DNA from: Molossus alvarezi
Lineage: Eukaryota > Chordata > Mammalia > Chiroptera > Molossidae
Length of the DNA: 64,000 nt
Assembly (NCBI GenBank): GCA_037176705.1
Contig: JBAWUJ010000067.1
Location: forward strand, 1-64,000
Direction of reading: 5' to 3'
Shown: one piece after another, positions 10,050-22,829 of the stretch
Layout: every line of letters begins with the position of its first letter
How positions within the stretch are numbered: position 1 is the stretch's first letter
Position numbers and translations under genes: made by a program
Notes under the pieces: model-generated
Database searches by the model: none
What the model was told of the DNA's origin: nothing
Seen by the model: the letters and a program-made list of their open reading frames with translations, nothing else

Positions 10050-13000
10050 AACCATGAATGGGTTCACAAGGAGATCAAGAAAAAATGAGAAACTTCATGG
10101 AAACCAAAGAAAGTGAACACACAACAACACAAAATCAATGGGATTCAGTGACAGTAGTCCTGATAGGGAAGTTTATATCCCACATGTCTACCTCAGAAAA
10201 CAACAGTTTCTATTTCACTATCTCACGGTCAGAACTTCAAACACCAGAAAAAAATGAAACAAACTAACAAACACACACCTCAACCTAAGCAGTAGGAAAT
10301 GAATAGCAAAGAACAGGGCAGAAATGGACACCATAGAGACTAAAAATAATTCAAAACATGAAGAAATGGAAACATTTCTGGGATTACATACTCTCCCAGC
10401 ACTGAATGGGGAAGAGATAGAAAACTTGAACACACCAAACACATCTACGAAAATTGAAGATAGAATCAGAAATCTCCCAGCAAACAAAACCAAGGGCTCA
10501 GATGGCTGCACGGGGGAGTTTTACTGAACACTCAAGGAATTAACACCCATACTTCTCAACCTATTTCAATAAATCCACCAAGACGGAACACTTCCAAACA
10601 CACTTTCTGAGGCCAGCATAATCCTAATTCTCAAAACACATGAACACACTATAACCGAAGGAAAACTACAGGCCAATATCCCTGATTAACACAGATGCCA
10701 AAATGCTTAGCAAAACATTAGCAAATCAAATCCAGCAATACCTCGTACACATTACTCACCTTGACTTACTGGGTTGCATTCCAGGCACTCAAGGATGGCA
10801 CAATATGTGCAAATCAACAAATGTGATACATCGCATAAACAAAACAAAAGATAAAAACCATATGATCATGTAAATATATGCGAAAAAAGCATTCGACAAA
10901 ATCCTGCACCCATTTCGGATCAACACGCTCAGCGATGTGGGAACAGAGGGGCCACATCGCAATACAATACAGGCGACATATGAAAAACACAGCCAACAAT
11001 ATACACAATGGGCGAAAACAAGAAGCAGTCCCCGTAAGAATGAGAACAAGACAGGGATGCCCTCTTTTGCCACTCTTACTTAACATTGAACTGGACGTCT
11101 CAGACACGGCAATTACACATGAAGAAAAAATAAAAGGGATCCCAACCGGAAAGGAGCAAGTGAAACTGTCATTATATGCAGAGGACAAAATATGGTACAT
11201 AAAGAACCCAAAAGACTCCATCAGAAATCTACATTAATTTAATACTGGAACGTGGCAATGTGGCAGGACACAAAATTAATGTCAAGAAATCGATGGCATT
11301 TTTATACACCAAAGATTAAATCACAGAAAGAGAAACTAAAAAATCAACACCATTTACCATCACAGCACAGAAAATTAAAATACCTAGGAATAAACTTAAC
11401 CGAAGAAGTAAAGGACTTCTTCCCAGATAACTACAGGACAGTGAAATCAGAAGTGGAGGAAGATATAAAAAAGTGAGAGCATATACCCTTCTCATGTATT
11501 GGAAGAATTAACACCATTAAAATGTCCATGCTAAGCAAAGAAATCTACACATTCAATGCAATCCCCACCAAAATACCAACGACTTATGTCACAGACCTAG
11601 AAGCAAACACTCCAAAAGTGTATATAAAACTAACAAAGACCCCTAGTAGCCACAGAAATCTGGAAAAAGACAACAGGGCATGAGGGACCACATGACCAGA
11701 TTTCAGGTTATACCACAAAGCCACTGTAATATAAAAAGGCCTGGTACTGGCACAGGAACAGGCAGAGAGGTCAATGGAACAAAAAGAAGACAGAACCCAG
11801 AAATTGACCCAAGACAATATATTCAATTATTTTTGGACAATGTTGGCAACAACATATAGTGGAGTCAAGACTCTCTTCAATAAATGGTGTTGGAAAAACT
11901 GGACAGCTACTTCCAAATAAAAACCACAAACAAATAAAGCCAGACCACGACTTTACACCATACATGAGAATAAACTCGAAATGGATTAAATACTTAAATG
12001 CAACTCGTGAATCTATTCAAATTCTAGAAGAAAGTGCAGGACCCAAATATCACACATAGCCAGCAGATTTTCATTGATATAACACCTGAATCAACAGACA
12101 CATACACACCAAAATGAATAAATAAAGAAATAAAGAAACAAACAAATAAATAAATAAAAGTAAGTAAGTAATAAATAAACACGTGACACTACTTGAAACT
12201 GAAAAGCTTCTGCACAGCTAAGGAAAGAACCATCAAAACGCAACAGGATCGTGTTATCTGGAAGACCAAATTTGCGGATGCATTAATCAGAGAAGGGTTA
12301 ATTTCCTAAATATGGAGTGCTTATAAAACTCAACCATAGGAAAACAAAGAACCCAATTAAAAAACGGGCAGAGGAACTCAACACACACCTCTCGAAACAG
12401 GACATACAAATGGTAAGAGACATATGAAGAAATGCACAAAATCACTAATCATCAGAGAGATGCAAATTAAAACAATAAGGAGATATTACCACACACCTGT
12501 CAGAATGGCCGCCATCACCAAATCTTCAAACTGGCAAGTCTTGGCGAGGGGTGGGCACAGAGGACTCCAGTACACTGCTGGCGGGAATGCAGACTGGTGC
12601 AGCCACTATGGAAAACAATATGGTGTTACCTCTAAAACTTAAACACTGAACTTTCATTTGACCCAGAGATCCCACTTCTAGGAAATACACACTAAGAAGT
12701 CTGAAACATCCCATCAGAAAGAATATATGTATCCCTAGGTTTGTAGGAGCGCTATTTACAATAGCTAAGATCTGGACACAGCCCAAGTGTCCATCAGTAG
12801 ACGAATGGTTAAAAACGAGGTGGTACATATACACAATGGAGTACTATGCACATGTAAGAAAGAACGATCTCTTAACCTTGGAGACTACACCGAGGGGCCT
12901 GGACAGTATTATCCTAAGCAAAACATGCCAAACACAGGGAGACAAGTATCATATTATCTCACTTATCTGTGGAATATAATGAACATAACAGTCTGAGGAA

Positions 13001-13254
13001 TGGGGTAGTCCCAGAAACGTGGAAGTGGGGCACAGACAGACCATCTCCAGAATAGGGGGTGGTATGGGAGAGATAAACCACAGAACTGATAGGCATGTAT
13101 TCAGGAACAATGCACTATGGACAACAAAGCTGGGGATAGGGCAGGAAGGGAGGAGGAGGGGCAAGACAGTAGGGGGGGGAGAGAAAGAACTGTAACAAAA
13201 ATGAATGAATGAATTAATAAAAAATATAATACAGTCTAGAATATAAATTAAAGA
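10050..13254 (+). repeat. Unit 4 (3205 bp), intermediate class, irregular single-base insertions
   Basis: Closest to unit 1 in its first two thirds (TAA at motif A, AGAAGCAGTCCC, CTGGAACGTGG, ACACCTGAATC). It carries extra bases absent from other units at 10227-10228, 11602, 12280-12281, 12534-12535, 12709-12710 and about 13116. Several place both alternative bases of a variable site in tandem, so the consensus here is suspect. Confidence 0.92.
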
Positions 13255-16200
13255 AACCATGAATGGGTTCACAAGGAGATCAAGAAAAAATGAGAAACTT
13301 CATGGAAACCAAAGAAAGTGAACACACAACAACACAAAATCAATGGGATTCAGTGACAGTAGTCCTGATAGGGAAGTTTATATCCCACATGTCTACCTCA
13401 GAAAACAACAGTTTCTATTTCACTATCTCACGTCAGAACTTCAAACACCAGAAAAAAATGAAACAAACTAACAAACACACACCTCAACCTAAGCAGTAGG
13501 AAATGAATAGCAAAGAACAGGGCAGAAATGGACACCATAGAGACTAAAAATAATTCAAAAGCATGAAGAAATGGAAACATTTCTGGGATTACATACTCTC
13601 CCAGCACTGAATGGGGAAGAGATAGAAAACTTGAACACACCAAACACATCTACGAAAATTGAAGATAGAATCAGAAATCTCCCAGCAAACAAAACCAAGG
13701 GCTCAGGATGGCTGCACGGGGGAGTTTTACTGAACACTCAAGGAATTAACACCCATACTTCTCAACCTATTTCAATAAATCCACCAAGACGGAACACTTC
13801 CAAACACACTTTCTGAGGCCAGCATAATCCTAATTCTCAAAACACATGAACACACTATAACCGAAGGAAAACTACAGGCCAATATCCCTGATTAACACAG
13901 ATGCCAAAATTCTTAGCAAAACATTAGCAAATCAAATCCAGCAATACCTCGTACACATTACTCACCTTGACTTACTGGGTTGCATTCCAGGCACTCAAGG
14001 ATGGCACAATATGTGCAAATCAACAAATGTGATACATCGCATAAACAAAACAAAAGATAAAAACCATATGATCATGTGAATATATGCGAAAAAAGCATTC
14101 GACAAAATCCTGCACCCATTTCGGATCAACACGCTCAGCGATGTGGGAATAGAGGGGCCACATCGCAATACAATACAGGCGACATATGAAAAACACAGCC
14201 AACAATATACACAATGGGCGAAAACAAAAAGCAGTCCCCGTAAGAATGAGAACAAGACAGGGATGCCCACTTTTGCCACTCTTACTTAACATTGAACTGG
14301 ACGTCTCAGACACGGCAATTACACATGAAGAAAAAATAAAAGGGATCCCAACCGGAAAGGAGCAAGTGAAACTGTCATTATATGCAGAGGACAAAATATG
14401 GTACATAAAGAACCCTAAAGACTCCATCAGAAATCTACATTAATTTAATACTGGAACTTGGCAATGTGGCAGGACACAAAATTAATGTCAAGAAATCGAT
14501 GGCATTTTTATACACCAAAGATTAAATCACAGAATGAGAAACTAAAAAATCAACACCATTTACCATCACAGCACAGAAAATTAAAATACCTAGGAATAAA
14601 CTTAACCGAAGAAGTAAAGGACTTCTTCCCAGATAACTACAGGACAGTGAAATCAGAAGTGGAGGAAGATATAAAAAAGTGAGAGCATATACCCTTCTCA
14701 TGTATTGGAAGAATTAACACCATTAAAATGTCCATGCTAAGCAAAGAAATCTACACATTCAATGCAATCCCCACCAAAATACCAACGACTTATGTCACAG
14801 ACCTAGAACAAACACTCCAAAAGTGTATATAAAACTAACAAAGACCCCTAGTAGCCACAGAAATCTGGAAAAAGACAACAGGGCATGAGGGACCACATGA
14901 CCAGATTTCAGGTTATACCACAAAGCCACTGTAATATAAAAAGGCCTGGTACTGGCACAGGAACAGGCAGAGAGGTCAATGGAACAAAAAGAAGACAGAA
15001 CCCAGAAATTGACCCAAGACAATATATTCAATTATTTTTGGACAATGTTGGCAACAACATATAGTGGAGTCAAGACTCTCTTCAATAAATGGTGTTGGAA
15101 AAACTGGACAGCTACTTCCAAATAAAAACCACAAACAAATAAAGCCAGACCACGACTTTACACCATACATGAGAATAAACTCGAAATGGATTAAATACTT
15201 AAATGCAACTCGTGAATCGATTCAAATTCTAGAAGAAAGTGCAGGACCCAAATATCACACATAGCCAGCAGATTTTCATTGATATAACAGCTGAATCAAC
15301 AGACACATACACACCAAAATGAATAAATAAAGAAATAAAGAAACAAACAAAATAAATAAATAAGTAAGTAAGTAAGTAAGTAAATAAACACGTGACACTA
15401 CTTGAAACTGAAAAGCTTCTGCACAGCTAAGGAAAGAACCATCAAAACGCAACAGGATCGTGTTATCTGGAAGACCAAATTTGCAGATCGATGAATCAGA
15501 GAAGGGTTAATTTCCTAAATATGGAGTGCTTATAAAACTCAACCATAGGAAAACAAAGAACCCAATTAAAAAACGGGCAGAGGAACTCAACACACACCTC
15601 TCGAAACAGGACATACAAATGGTAAGAGACATATGAAGAAATGCACAAAATCACTAATCATCAGAGAGATGCAAATTAAAACAATAAGGAGATATTACCA
15701 CACACCTGTCAGAATGGCCGCCATCACCAAATCTTCAAACTGCAAGTCTTGGCGAGGGGTGGGCACAGAGGACTCCAGTACACTGCTGGCGGGAATGCAG
15801 ACTGGTGCAGGCACTATGGAAAACAATATGGTGTTACCTCAAAAACTTAAACACTGAACTTTCATTTGACCCAGAGATCCCACTTCTAGGAAATACACAC
15901 TAAGAAGTCTGAAACACCCATCAGAAAGAATATATGTATCCCTAGGTTTGTAGGAGCACTATGTACAATAGCTAAGATCTGGACACAGCCCAAGTGTGTC
16001 CATCAGTAGACGAATGGTTAAAAACGAGGTGGTACATATACACAATGGAGTACTATGCACATGTAAGAAAGAACGATCTCTTAACCTTGGAGACTACACC
16101 GAGGGGCCTGGACAGTATTATCCTAAGCAAAACATGCCAAACACAGGGAGACAAGTATCATATTATCTCACTTATCTGTGGAATATAATGAACATAACAG

Positions 16201-16461
16201 TCTGAGGAATGGGGTAGTCCCAGAAACGTGGAAGTGGGGCACAGACAGACCATCTCCAGAATAGGGGGTGGTATGGGAGAGATAAACCACAGAACTGATA
16301 GGCATGTATTCAGGAACAATGCACATGGACAACAAAGCTGGGGATAGGGCAGGAAGGGAGGAGGAGGGGCAAGACAGTAGGGGGGGAGAGAAAGAACTGT
16401 AACAAAAATGAATGAATGAATTAATAAAAAATATAATACAGTCTAGAATATAAATTAAAGA
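13255..16461 (+). repeat. Unit 5 (3207 bp), intermediate class, irregular single-base insertions
   Basis: Shares GATGCCCAC and AACCCTAAAGAC with unit 16, and already carries ACAGCTG and GCAGGC as in the young class. Extra bases at 13561-13562, 13705-13706 and 15489-15490 each combine both alleles of a variable site, and there is a GT duplication near 15997. A shift before 15994 leaves a 64-codon ORF2 C-terminal piece (15994-16188). Confidence 0.92.
15994..16188 (+). pseudogene. L1 ORF2 C-terminus fragment (unit 5)
   Basis: 64 codons in the ORF2 C-terminal frame (MCPSVDEWLKTRWYIYTMEY ... SLICGI, stop). The ATG is created by the GT duplication in AAGTGTGTCCATC near 15997, found only in this unit and possibly an assembly error. 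Confidence 0.75.
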
Positions 16462-19400
16462 AACCATGAATGGGTTCACAAGGAGATCAAGAAAAAATGA
16501 GAAACTTCATGGAAACCAAAGAAAGTGAACACACAACAACACAAAATCAATGGGATTCAGTGACAGTAGTCCTGATAGGGAAGTTTATATCCCACATGTC
16601 TACCTCAGAAAACAACAGTTTCTATTTCACTATCTCACGTCAGAACTTCAAACACCAGAAAAAAATGAAACAAACTAACAAACACACACCTCAACCTAAG
16701 CAGTAGGAAATGAATAGCAAAGAACAGGGCAGAAATGGACACCATAGAGACTAAAAATAATTCAAAACATGAAGAAATGGAAACATTTCTGGGATTACAT
16801 ACTCTCCCAGCACTGAATGGGGAAGAGATAGAAAACTTGAACACACCAAACACATCTACGAAAATTGAAGATAGAATCAGAAATCTCCCAGCAAACAAAA
16901 CCAAGGGCTCAGATGGCTGCACGGGGGAGTTTTACTGAACACTCAAGGAATTAACACCCATACTTCTCAACCTATTTCAATAAATCCACCAAGACGGAAC
17001 ACTTCCAAACACACTTTCTGAGGCCAGCATAAATCCTAATTCTCAAAACACATGAACACACTATAACCGAAGGAAAACTACAGGCCAATATCCCTGATTA
17101 ACACAGATGCCAAAATGCTTAGCAAAACATTAGCAAATCAAATCCAGCAATACCTCGTACACATTACTCACCTTGACTTACTGGGTTGCATTCCAGGCAC
17201 TCAAGGATGGCACAATATGTGCAAATCAACAAATGTGATACATCGCATAAACAAAACAAAAGATAAAAACCATATGATCATGTGAATATATGCGAAAAAA
17301 GCATTCGACAAAATCCTGCACCCATTTCGGATCAACACGCTCAGCGATGTGGGAATAGAGGGGCCACATCGCAATACAATACAGGCGACATATGAAAAAC
17401 ACAGCCAACAATATACACAATGGGCGAAAACAAAAAGCAGTCCCCGTAAGAATGAGAACAAGACAGGGATGCCCTCTTTTGCCACTCTTACTTAACATTG
17501 AACTGGACGTCTCAGACACGGCAATTACACATGAAGAAAAAATAAAAGGGATCCCAACCGGAAAGGAGCAAGTGAAACTGTCATTATATGCAGAGGACAA
17601 AATATGGTACATAAAGAACCCAAAAGACTCCATCAGAAATCTACATTAATTTAATACTGGAACTTGGCAATGTGGCAGGACACAAAATTAATGTCAAGAA
17701 ATCGATGGCATTTTTATACACCAAAGATTAAATCACAGAAAGAGAAACTAAAAAATCAACACCATTTACCATCACAGCACAGAAAATTAAAATACCTAGG
17801 AATAAACTTAACCGAAGAAGTAAAGGACTTCTTCCCAGATAACTACAGGACAGTGAAATCAGAAGTGGAGGAAGATATAAAAAAGTGAGAGCATATACCC
17901 TTCTCATGTATTGGAAGAATTAACACCATTAAAATGTCCATGCTAAGCAAAGAAATCTACACATTCAATGCAATCCCCACCAAAATACCAACGACTTATG
18001 TCACAGACCTAGAACAAACACTCCAAAAGTGTATATAAAACTAACAAAGACCCCTAGTAGCCACAGAAATCTGGAAAAAGACAACAGGGCATGAGGGACC
18101 ACATGACCAGATTTCAGGTTATACCACAAAGCCACTGTAATATAAAAAGGCCTGGTACTGGCACAGGAACAGGCAGAGAGGTCAATGGAACAAAAAGAAG
18201 ACAGAACCCAGAAATTGACCCAAGACAATATATTCAATTATTTTTGGACAATGTTGGCAACAACATATAGTGGAGTCAAGACTCTCTTCAATAAATGGTG
18301 TTGGAAAAACTGGACAGCTACTTCCAAATAAAAACCACAAACAAATAAAGCCAGACCACGACTTTACACCATACATGAGAATAAACTCGAAATGGATTAA
18401 ATACTTAAATGCAACTCGTGAATCTATTCAAATTCTAGAAGAAAGTGCAGGACCCAAATATCACACATAGCCAGCAGATTTTCATTGATATAACAGCTGA
18501 ATCAACAGACACATACACACCAAAATGAATAAATAAAGAAATAAAGAAACAAACAAATAAATAAATAAAAAGTAAGTAAGTAAGTAAATAAACACGTGAG
18601 ACTACTTGAAACTGAAAAGCTTCTGCACAGCTAAGGAAAGAACCATCTAAACGCAACAGGATCGTGTTATCTGGAAGACCAAATTTGCGGATCATGAATC
18701 AGAGAAGGGTTAATTTCCTAAATATGGAGTGCTTATAAAACTCAACCATAGGAAAACAAAGAACCCAATTAAAAAACGGGCAGAGGAACTCAACACACAC
18801 CTCTCGAAACAGGACATACAAATGGTAAGAGACATATGAAGAAATGCACAAAATCACTAATCATCAGAGAGATGCAAATTAAAACAATAAGGAGATATTA
18901 CCACACACCTGTCAGAATGGCCGCCATCACCAAATCTTCAAACTGCAAGTCTTGGCGAGGGGTGGGCACAGAGGACTCCAGTACACTGCTGGCGGGAATG
19001 CAGACTGGTGCAGGCACTATGGAAAACAATATGGTGTTACCTCAAAAACTTAAACACTGAACTTTCATTTGACCCAGAGATCCCACTTCTAGGAAATACA
19101 CACTAAGAAGTCTGAAACACCCATCAGAAAGAATATATGTATCCCTAGGTTTGTAGGAGCGCTATTTACAATAGCTAAGATCTGGACACAGCCCAAGTGT
19201 CCATCAGTAGACGAATGGTTAAAAACGAGGTGGTACATATACACAATGGAGTACTATGCACATGTAAGAAAGAACGATCTCTTAACCTTGGAGACTACAC
19301 CGAGGGGCCTGGACAGTATTATCCTAAGCAAAACATGCCAAACACAGGGAGACAAGTATCATATTATCTCACTTATCTGTGGAATATAATGAACATAACA

Positions 19401-19662
19401 GTCTGAGGAATGGGGTAGTCCCAGAAACGTGGAAGTGGGGCACAGACAGACCATCTCCAGAATAGGGGGTGGTATGGGAGAGATAAACCACAGAACTGAT
19501 AGGCATGTATTCAGGAACAATGCACATGGACAACAAAGCTGGGGATAGGGCAGGAAGGGAGGAGGAGGGGCAAGACAGTAGGGGGGGAGAGAAAGAACTG
19601 TAACAAAAATGAATGAATGAATTAATAAAAAATATAATACAGTCTAGAATATAAATTAAAGA
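16462..19662 (+). repeat. Unit 6 (3201 bp), first unit of the young homogenised class
   Basis: From here the young states are fixed: GTGAGACTAC after the microsatellite, CATCTAAACG, GCAGGCACT, CTGGAACTTGG. The unit has the extra A in GCATAAATCC near 17031, GCGGATCATG near 18689 and GAGCGCT in the C-terminal region. Confidence 0.94.
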
Positions 19663-19970
19663 AACCATGAATGGGTTCACAAGGAGATCAAGAAAAAATG
19701 AGAAACTTCATGGAAACCAAAGAAAGTGAACACACAACAACACAAAATCAATGGGATTCAGTGACAGTAGTCCTGATAGGGAAGTTTATATCCCACATGT
19801 CTACCTCAGAAAACAACAGTTTCTATTTCACTATCTCACGTCAGAACTTCAAACACCAGAAAAAAATGAAACAAACTAACAAACACACACCTCAACCTAA
19901 GCAGTAGGAAATGAATAGCAAAGAACAGGGCAGAAATGGACACCATAGAGACTAAAAATAATTCAAAACA
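19663..19970 (+). pseudogene. L1 ORF2 endonuclease-RT linker region (reference unit 7)
   Basis: The 78-codon open piece at 19671-19907 follows the L1 ORF2 linker: METKESEHTTTQNQWDSVTV then VLIGKFISHMS, matching the (M/F)ETNE...TTTQNLWD...GKFIA pattern of the family. The unit begins here, so the endonuclease domain, ORF1 and 5' UTR are absent. The segment ends at the internal deletion joint (about 19969). Confidence 0.85.
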
Positions 19971-21140
19971 TGAAGAAATGGAAACATTTCTGGGATTACA
20001 TACTCTCCCAGCACTGAATGGGGAAGAGATAGAAAACTTGAACACACCAAACACATCTACGAAAATTGAAGATAGAATCAGAAATCTCCCAGCAAACAAA
20101 ACCAAGGGCTCAGATGGCTGCACGGGGGAGTTTTACTGAACACTCAAGGAATTAACACCCATACTTCTCAACCTATTTCAATAAATCCACCAAGACGGAA
20201 CACTTCCAAACACACTTTCTGAGGCCAGCATAATCCTAATTCTCAAAACACATGAACACACTATAACCGAAGGAAAACTACAGGCCAATATCCCTGATTA
20301 ACACAGATGCCAAAATGCTTAGCAAAACATTAGCAAATCAAATCCAGCAATACCTCGTACACATTACTCACCTTGACTTACTGGGTTGCATTCCAGGCAC
20401 TCAAGGATGGCACAATATGTGCAAATCAACAAATGTGATACATCGCATAAACAAAACAAAAGATAAAAACCATATGATCATGTGAATATATGCGAAAAAA
20501 GCATTCGACAAAATCCTGCACCCATTTCGGATCAACACGCTCAGCGATGTGGGAATAGAGGGGCCACATCGCAATACAATACAGGCGACATATGAAAAAC
20601 ACAGCCAACAATATACACAATGGGCGAAAACAAAAAGCAGTCCCCGTAAGAATGAGAACAAGACAGGGATGCCCTCTTTTGCCACTCTTACTTAACATTG
20701 AACTGGACGTCTCAGACACGGCAATTACACATGAAGAAAAAATAAAAGGGATCCCAACCGGAAAGGAGCAAGTGAAACTGTCATTATATGCAGAGGACAA
20801 AATATGGTACATAAAGAACCCAAAAGACTCCATCAGAAATCTACATTAATTTAATACTGGAACTTGGCAATGTGGCAGGACACAAAATTAATGTCAAGAA
20901 ATCGATGGCATTTTTATACACCAAAGATTAAATCACAGAAAGAGAAACTAAAAAATCAACACCATTTACCATCACAGCACAGAAAATTAAAATACCTAGG
21001 AATAAACTTAACCGAAGAAGTAAAGGACTTCTTCCCAGATAACTACAGGACAGTGAAATCAGAAGTGGAGGAAGATATAAAAAAGTGAGAGCATATACCC
21101 TTCTCATGTATTGGAAGAATTAACACCATTAAAATGTCCA
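19971..21140 (+). pseudogene. L1 ORF2 reverse transcriptase domain, inactive (reference unit 7)
   Basis: Landmarks in order: SDGCTGEFY near 20112-20138; the region equivalent to ENYRPISL...NIDAKIL at 20272-20310 (CTACAGGCCAATATCCCTGA), interrupted by a stop; motif A at 20471-20502 with an in-frame TGA (20483-20485) and Tyr (20489-20491) in place of the catalytic Asp; motif B RQGCP at 20661-20675; motif C YAED at 20787-20798; and LKYLGINLTEEVKDFF in the thumb at about 20991-21040. At least three frame changes and several stops occur. In an active L1 this domain performs target-primed reverse transcription; this one cannot. All young units are the same. Confidence 0.9.
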
Positions 21141-21725
21141 TGCTAAGCAAAGAAATCTACACATTCAATGCAATCCCCACCAAAATACCAACGACTTATG
21201 TCACAGACCTAGAACAAACACTCCAAAAGTGTATATAAAACTAACAAAGACCCCTAGTAGCCACAGAAATCTGGAAAAAGACAACAGGGCATGAGGGACC
21301 ACATGACCAGATTTCAGGTTATACCACAAAGCCACTGTAATATAAAAAGGCCTGGTACTGGCACAGGAACAGGCAGAGAGGTCAATGGAACAAAAAGAAG
21401 ACAGAACCCAGAAATTGACCCAAGACAATATATTCAATTATTTTTGGACAATGTTGGCAACAACATATAGTGGAGTCAAGACTCTCTTCAATAAATGGTG
21501 TTGGAAAAACTGGACAGCTACTTCCAAATAAAAACCACAAACAAATAAAGCCAGACCACGACTTTACACCATACATGAGAATAAACTCGAAATGGATTAA
21601 ATACTTAAATGCAACTCGTGAATCTATTCAAATTCTAGAAGAAAGTGCAGGACCCAAATATCACACATAGCCAGCAGATTTTCATTGATATAACAGCTGA
21701 ATCAACAGACACATACACACCAAAA

Positions 21726-21791
21726 TGAATAAATAAAGAAATAAAGAAACAAACAAATAAATAAATAAAAAGTAAGTAAGTAAGTAAATAA
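21726..21791 (+). repeat. Internal (AAAT)n/(AAGT)n microsatellite (reference unit 7)
   Basis: Mixed AAAT, AAAG, AAAC and AAGT repeats lie between two recognisable ORF2 blocks. The tract is ~18 bp in unit 2 (6115-6132), about 57 bp in unit 1 (2933-2989), constant at ~66 bp in young units, and longest in unit 15. It is the main source of length difference between units. Confidence 0.85.
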
Positions 21792-21792
21792 A

Positions 21793-21798
21793 CACGTG
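21793..21798. promoter_or_regulatory. CACGTG E-box next to the microsatellite (reference unit 7)
   Basis: An exact CACGTG follows the AAGT/AAAT tract. It is CACGTGAC in units 1 (2990-2995), 3, 4, 5 and 15, and CACGTGAG in young units. The ancestral-like unit 2 has CACATG. It is a candidate bHLH site that also contains a CpG; function is unknown. Confidence 0.4.
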
Positions 21799-22116
21799 AG
21801 ACTACTTGAAACTGAAAAGCTTCTGCACAGCTAAGGAAAGAACCATCTAAACGCAACAGGATCGTGTTATCTGGAAGACCAAATTTGCGGATCATGAATC
21901 AGAGAAGGGTTAATTTCCTAAATATGGAGTGCTTATAAAACTCAACCATAGGAAAACAAAGAACCCAATTAAAAAACGGGCAGAGGAACTCAACACACAC
22001 CTCTCGAAACAGGACATACAAATGGTAAGAGACATATGAAGAAATGCACAAAATCACTAATCATCAGAGAGATGCAAATTAAAACAATAAGGAGATATTA
22101 CCACACACCTGTCAGA

Positions 22117-22127
22117 ATGGCCGCCAT
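22117..22127. promoter_or_regulatory. ATGGCCGCCAT palindrome, YY1-like core (reference unit 7)
   Basis: ATGGC-C-GCCAT is an 11-bp near-perfect palindrome with two inverted GCCAT cores, and its right half GCCGCCATC resembles the YY1 consensus. It lies in the ORF2 C-terminal region and recurs in every unit (125-135, 3314-3324 and at matching places). Ordinary L1 has GGCTATCATC here as I recall it, so the site seems particular to this family. Binding is not shown. Confidence 0.45.
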
Positions 22128-22740
22128 CACCAAATCTTCAAACTGCAAGTCTTGGCGAGGGGTGGGCACAGAGGACTCCAGTACACTGCTGGCGGGAATG
22201 CAGACTGGTGCAGGCACTATGGAAAACAATATGGTGTTACCTCAAAAACTTAAACACTGAACTTTCATTTGACCCAGAGATCCCACTTCTAGGAAATACA
22301 CACTAAGAAGTCTGAAACACCCATCAGAAAGAATATATGTATCCCTAGGTTTGTAGGAGCACTATTTACAATAGCTAAGATCTGGACACAGCCCAAGTGT
22401 CCATCAGTAGACGAATGGTTAAAAACGAGGTGGTACATATACACAATGGAGTACTATGCACATGTAAGAAAGAACGATCTCTTAACCTTGGAGACTACAC
22501 CGAGGGGCCTGGACAGTATTATCCTAAGCAAAACATGCCAAACACAGGGAGACAAGTATCATATTATCTCACTTATCTGTGGAATATAATGAACATAACA
22601 GTCTGAGGAATGGGGTAGTCCCAGAAACGTGGAAGTGGGGCACAGACAGACCATCTCCAGAATAGGGGGTGGTATGGGAGAGATAAACCACAGAACTGAT
22701 AGGCATGTATTCAGGAACAATGCACATGGACAACAAAGCT

Positions 22741-22770
22741 GGGGATAGGGCAGGAAGGGAGGAGGAGGGG
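22741..22770 (+). other. Predicted G-quadruplex in the L1 3' UTR (reference unit 7)
   Basis: Four G runs (GGGG, GGG, GGG, GGGG) with loops ATA, CAGGAA and AGGAGGA fit the G3+N1-7 pattern, followed 10 bp later by a run of seven G. The equivalent in unit 0 is 749-778. A G-rich polypurine tract is a known feature of L1 3' UTRs. Runs are longer in units 1 and 15 and shorter or rearranged in unit 3. Folding is predicted only. Confidence 0.7.
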
Positions 22771-22823
22771 CAAGACAGTAGGGGGGGAGAGAAAGAACTG
22801 TAACAAAAATGAATGAATGAATT

Positions 22824-22829
22824 AATAAA
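22824..22829 (+). terminator. L1 poly(A) signal AATAAA (reference unit 7)
   Basis: An exact AATAAA lies 33 bp before the next unit, where the L1 polyadenylation signal is expected. It is also seen at 832-837 in unit 0 and at the matching place in other units. A + strand transcript could be cleaved at each unit end, but use is unknown. Confidence 0.6.

Larger units (their letters stand above)
21141..22589 (+). pseudogene. L1 ORF2 C-terminal region with embedded microsatellite (reference unit 7)
   Basis: L1-like blocks remain in several frames: DFTPYMRINSKWIKYLNATR (within 21470-21670), the KSFCTA-like AAAAGCTTCTGCACAGCTAA at 21816, and MKKCTKSLIIREMQIKTIRR (22036-22095). The Cys-rich C-terminal motif is disrupted: near 22145-22215 the first Cys positions are lost or frameshifted, although HCWRECRLVQ can still be read in another frame. 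The original ORF2 stop corresponds to TAA at 22587-22589 after SLICGI. The region between the 66-codon piece and the KSFCTA-like site has been replaced or expanded by AAAT/AAGT repeats. Confidence 0.88.

Noticed and set aside
11599..11606. Extra G in CTAGAAGCAAAC in unit 4 as another doubled-allele site
   Set aside because: No other unit shows G as an alternative base there, so it does not fit the doubled-allele pattern. It is counted only as an isolated insertion.
18435..18695. Minus-strand frame with LTYLLFIYLFVCFFISLFIHFG, resembling a membrane protein
   Set aside because: The hydrophobic stretch is only the complement of the AAAT/AAGT microsatellite and flanks. The frame is lost when the tract length changes (units 1-5 and 15).
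20592..20849. 85-codon RT-motif frame as a functional small protein
   Set aside because: It is an internal slice of a decayed L1 RT with altered catalytic motif C, starting at a chance ATG. No promoter or complete domain is present.
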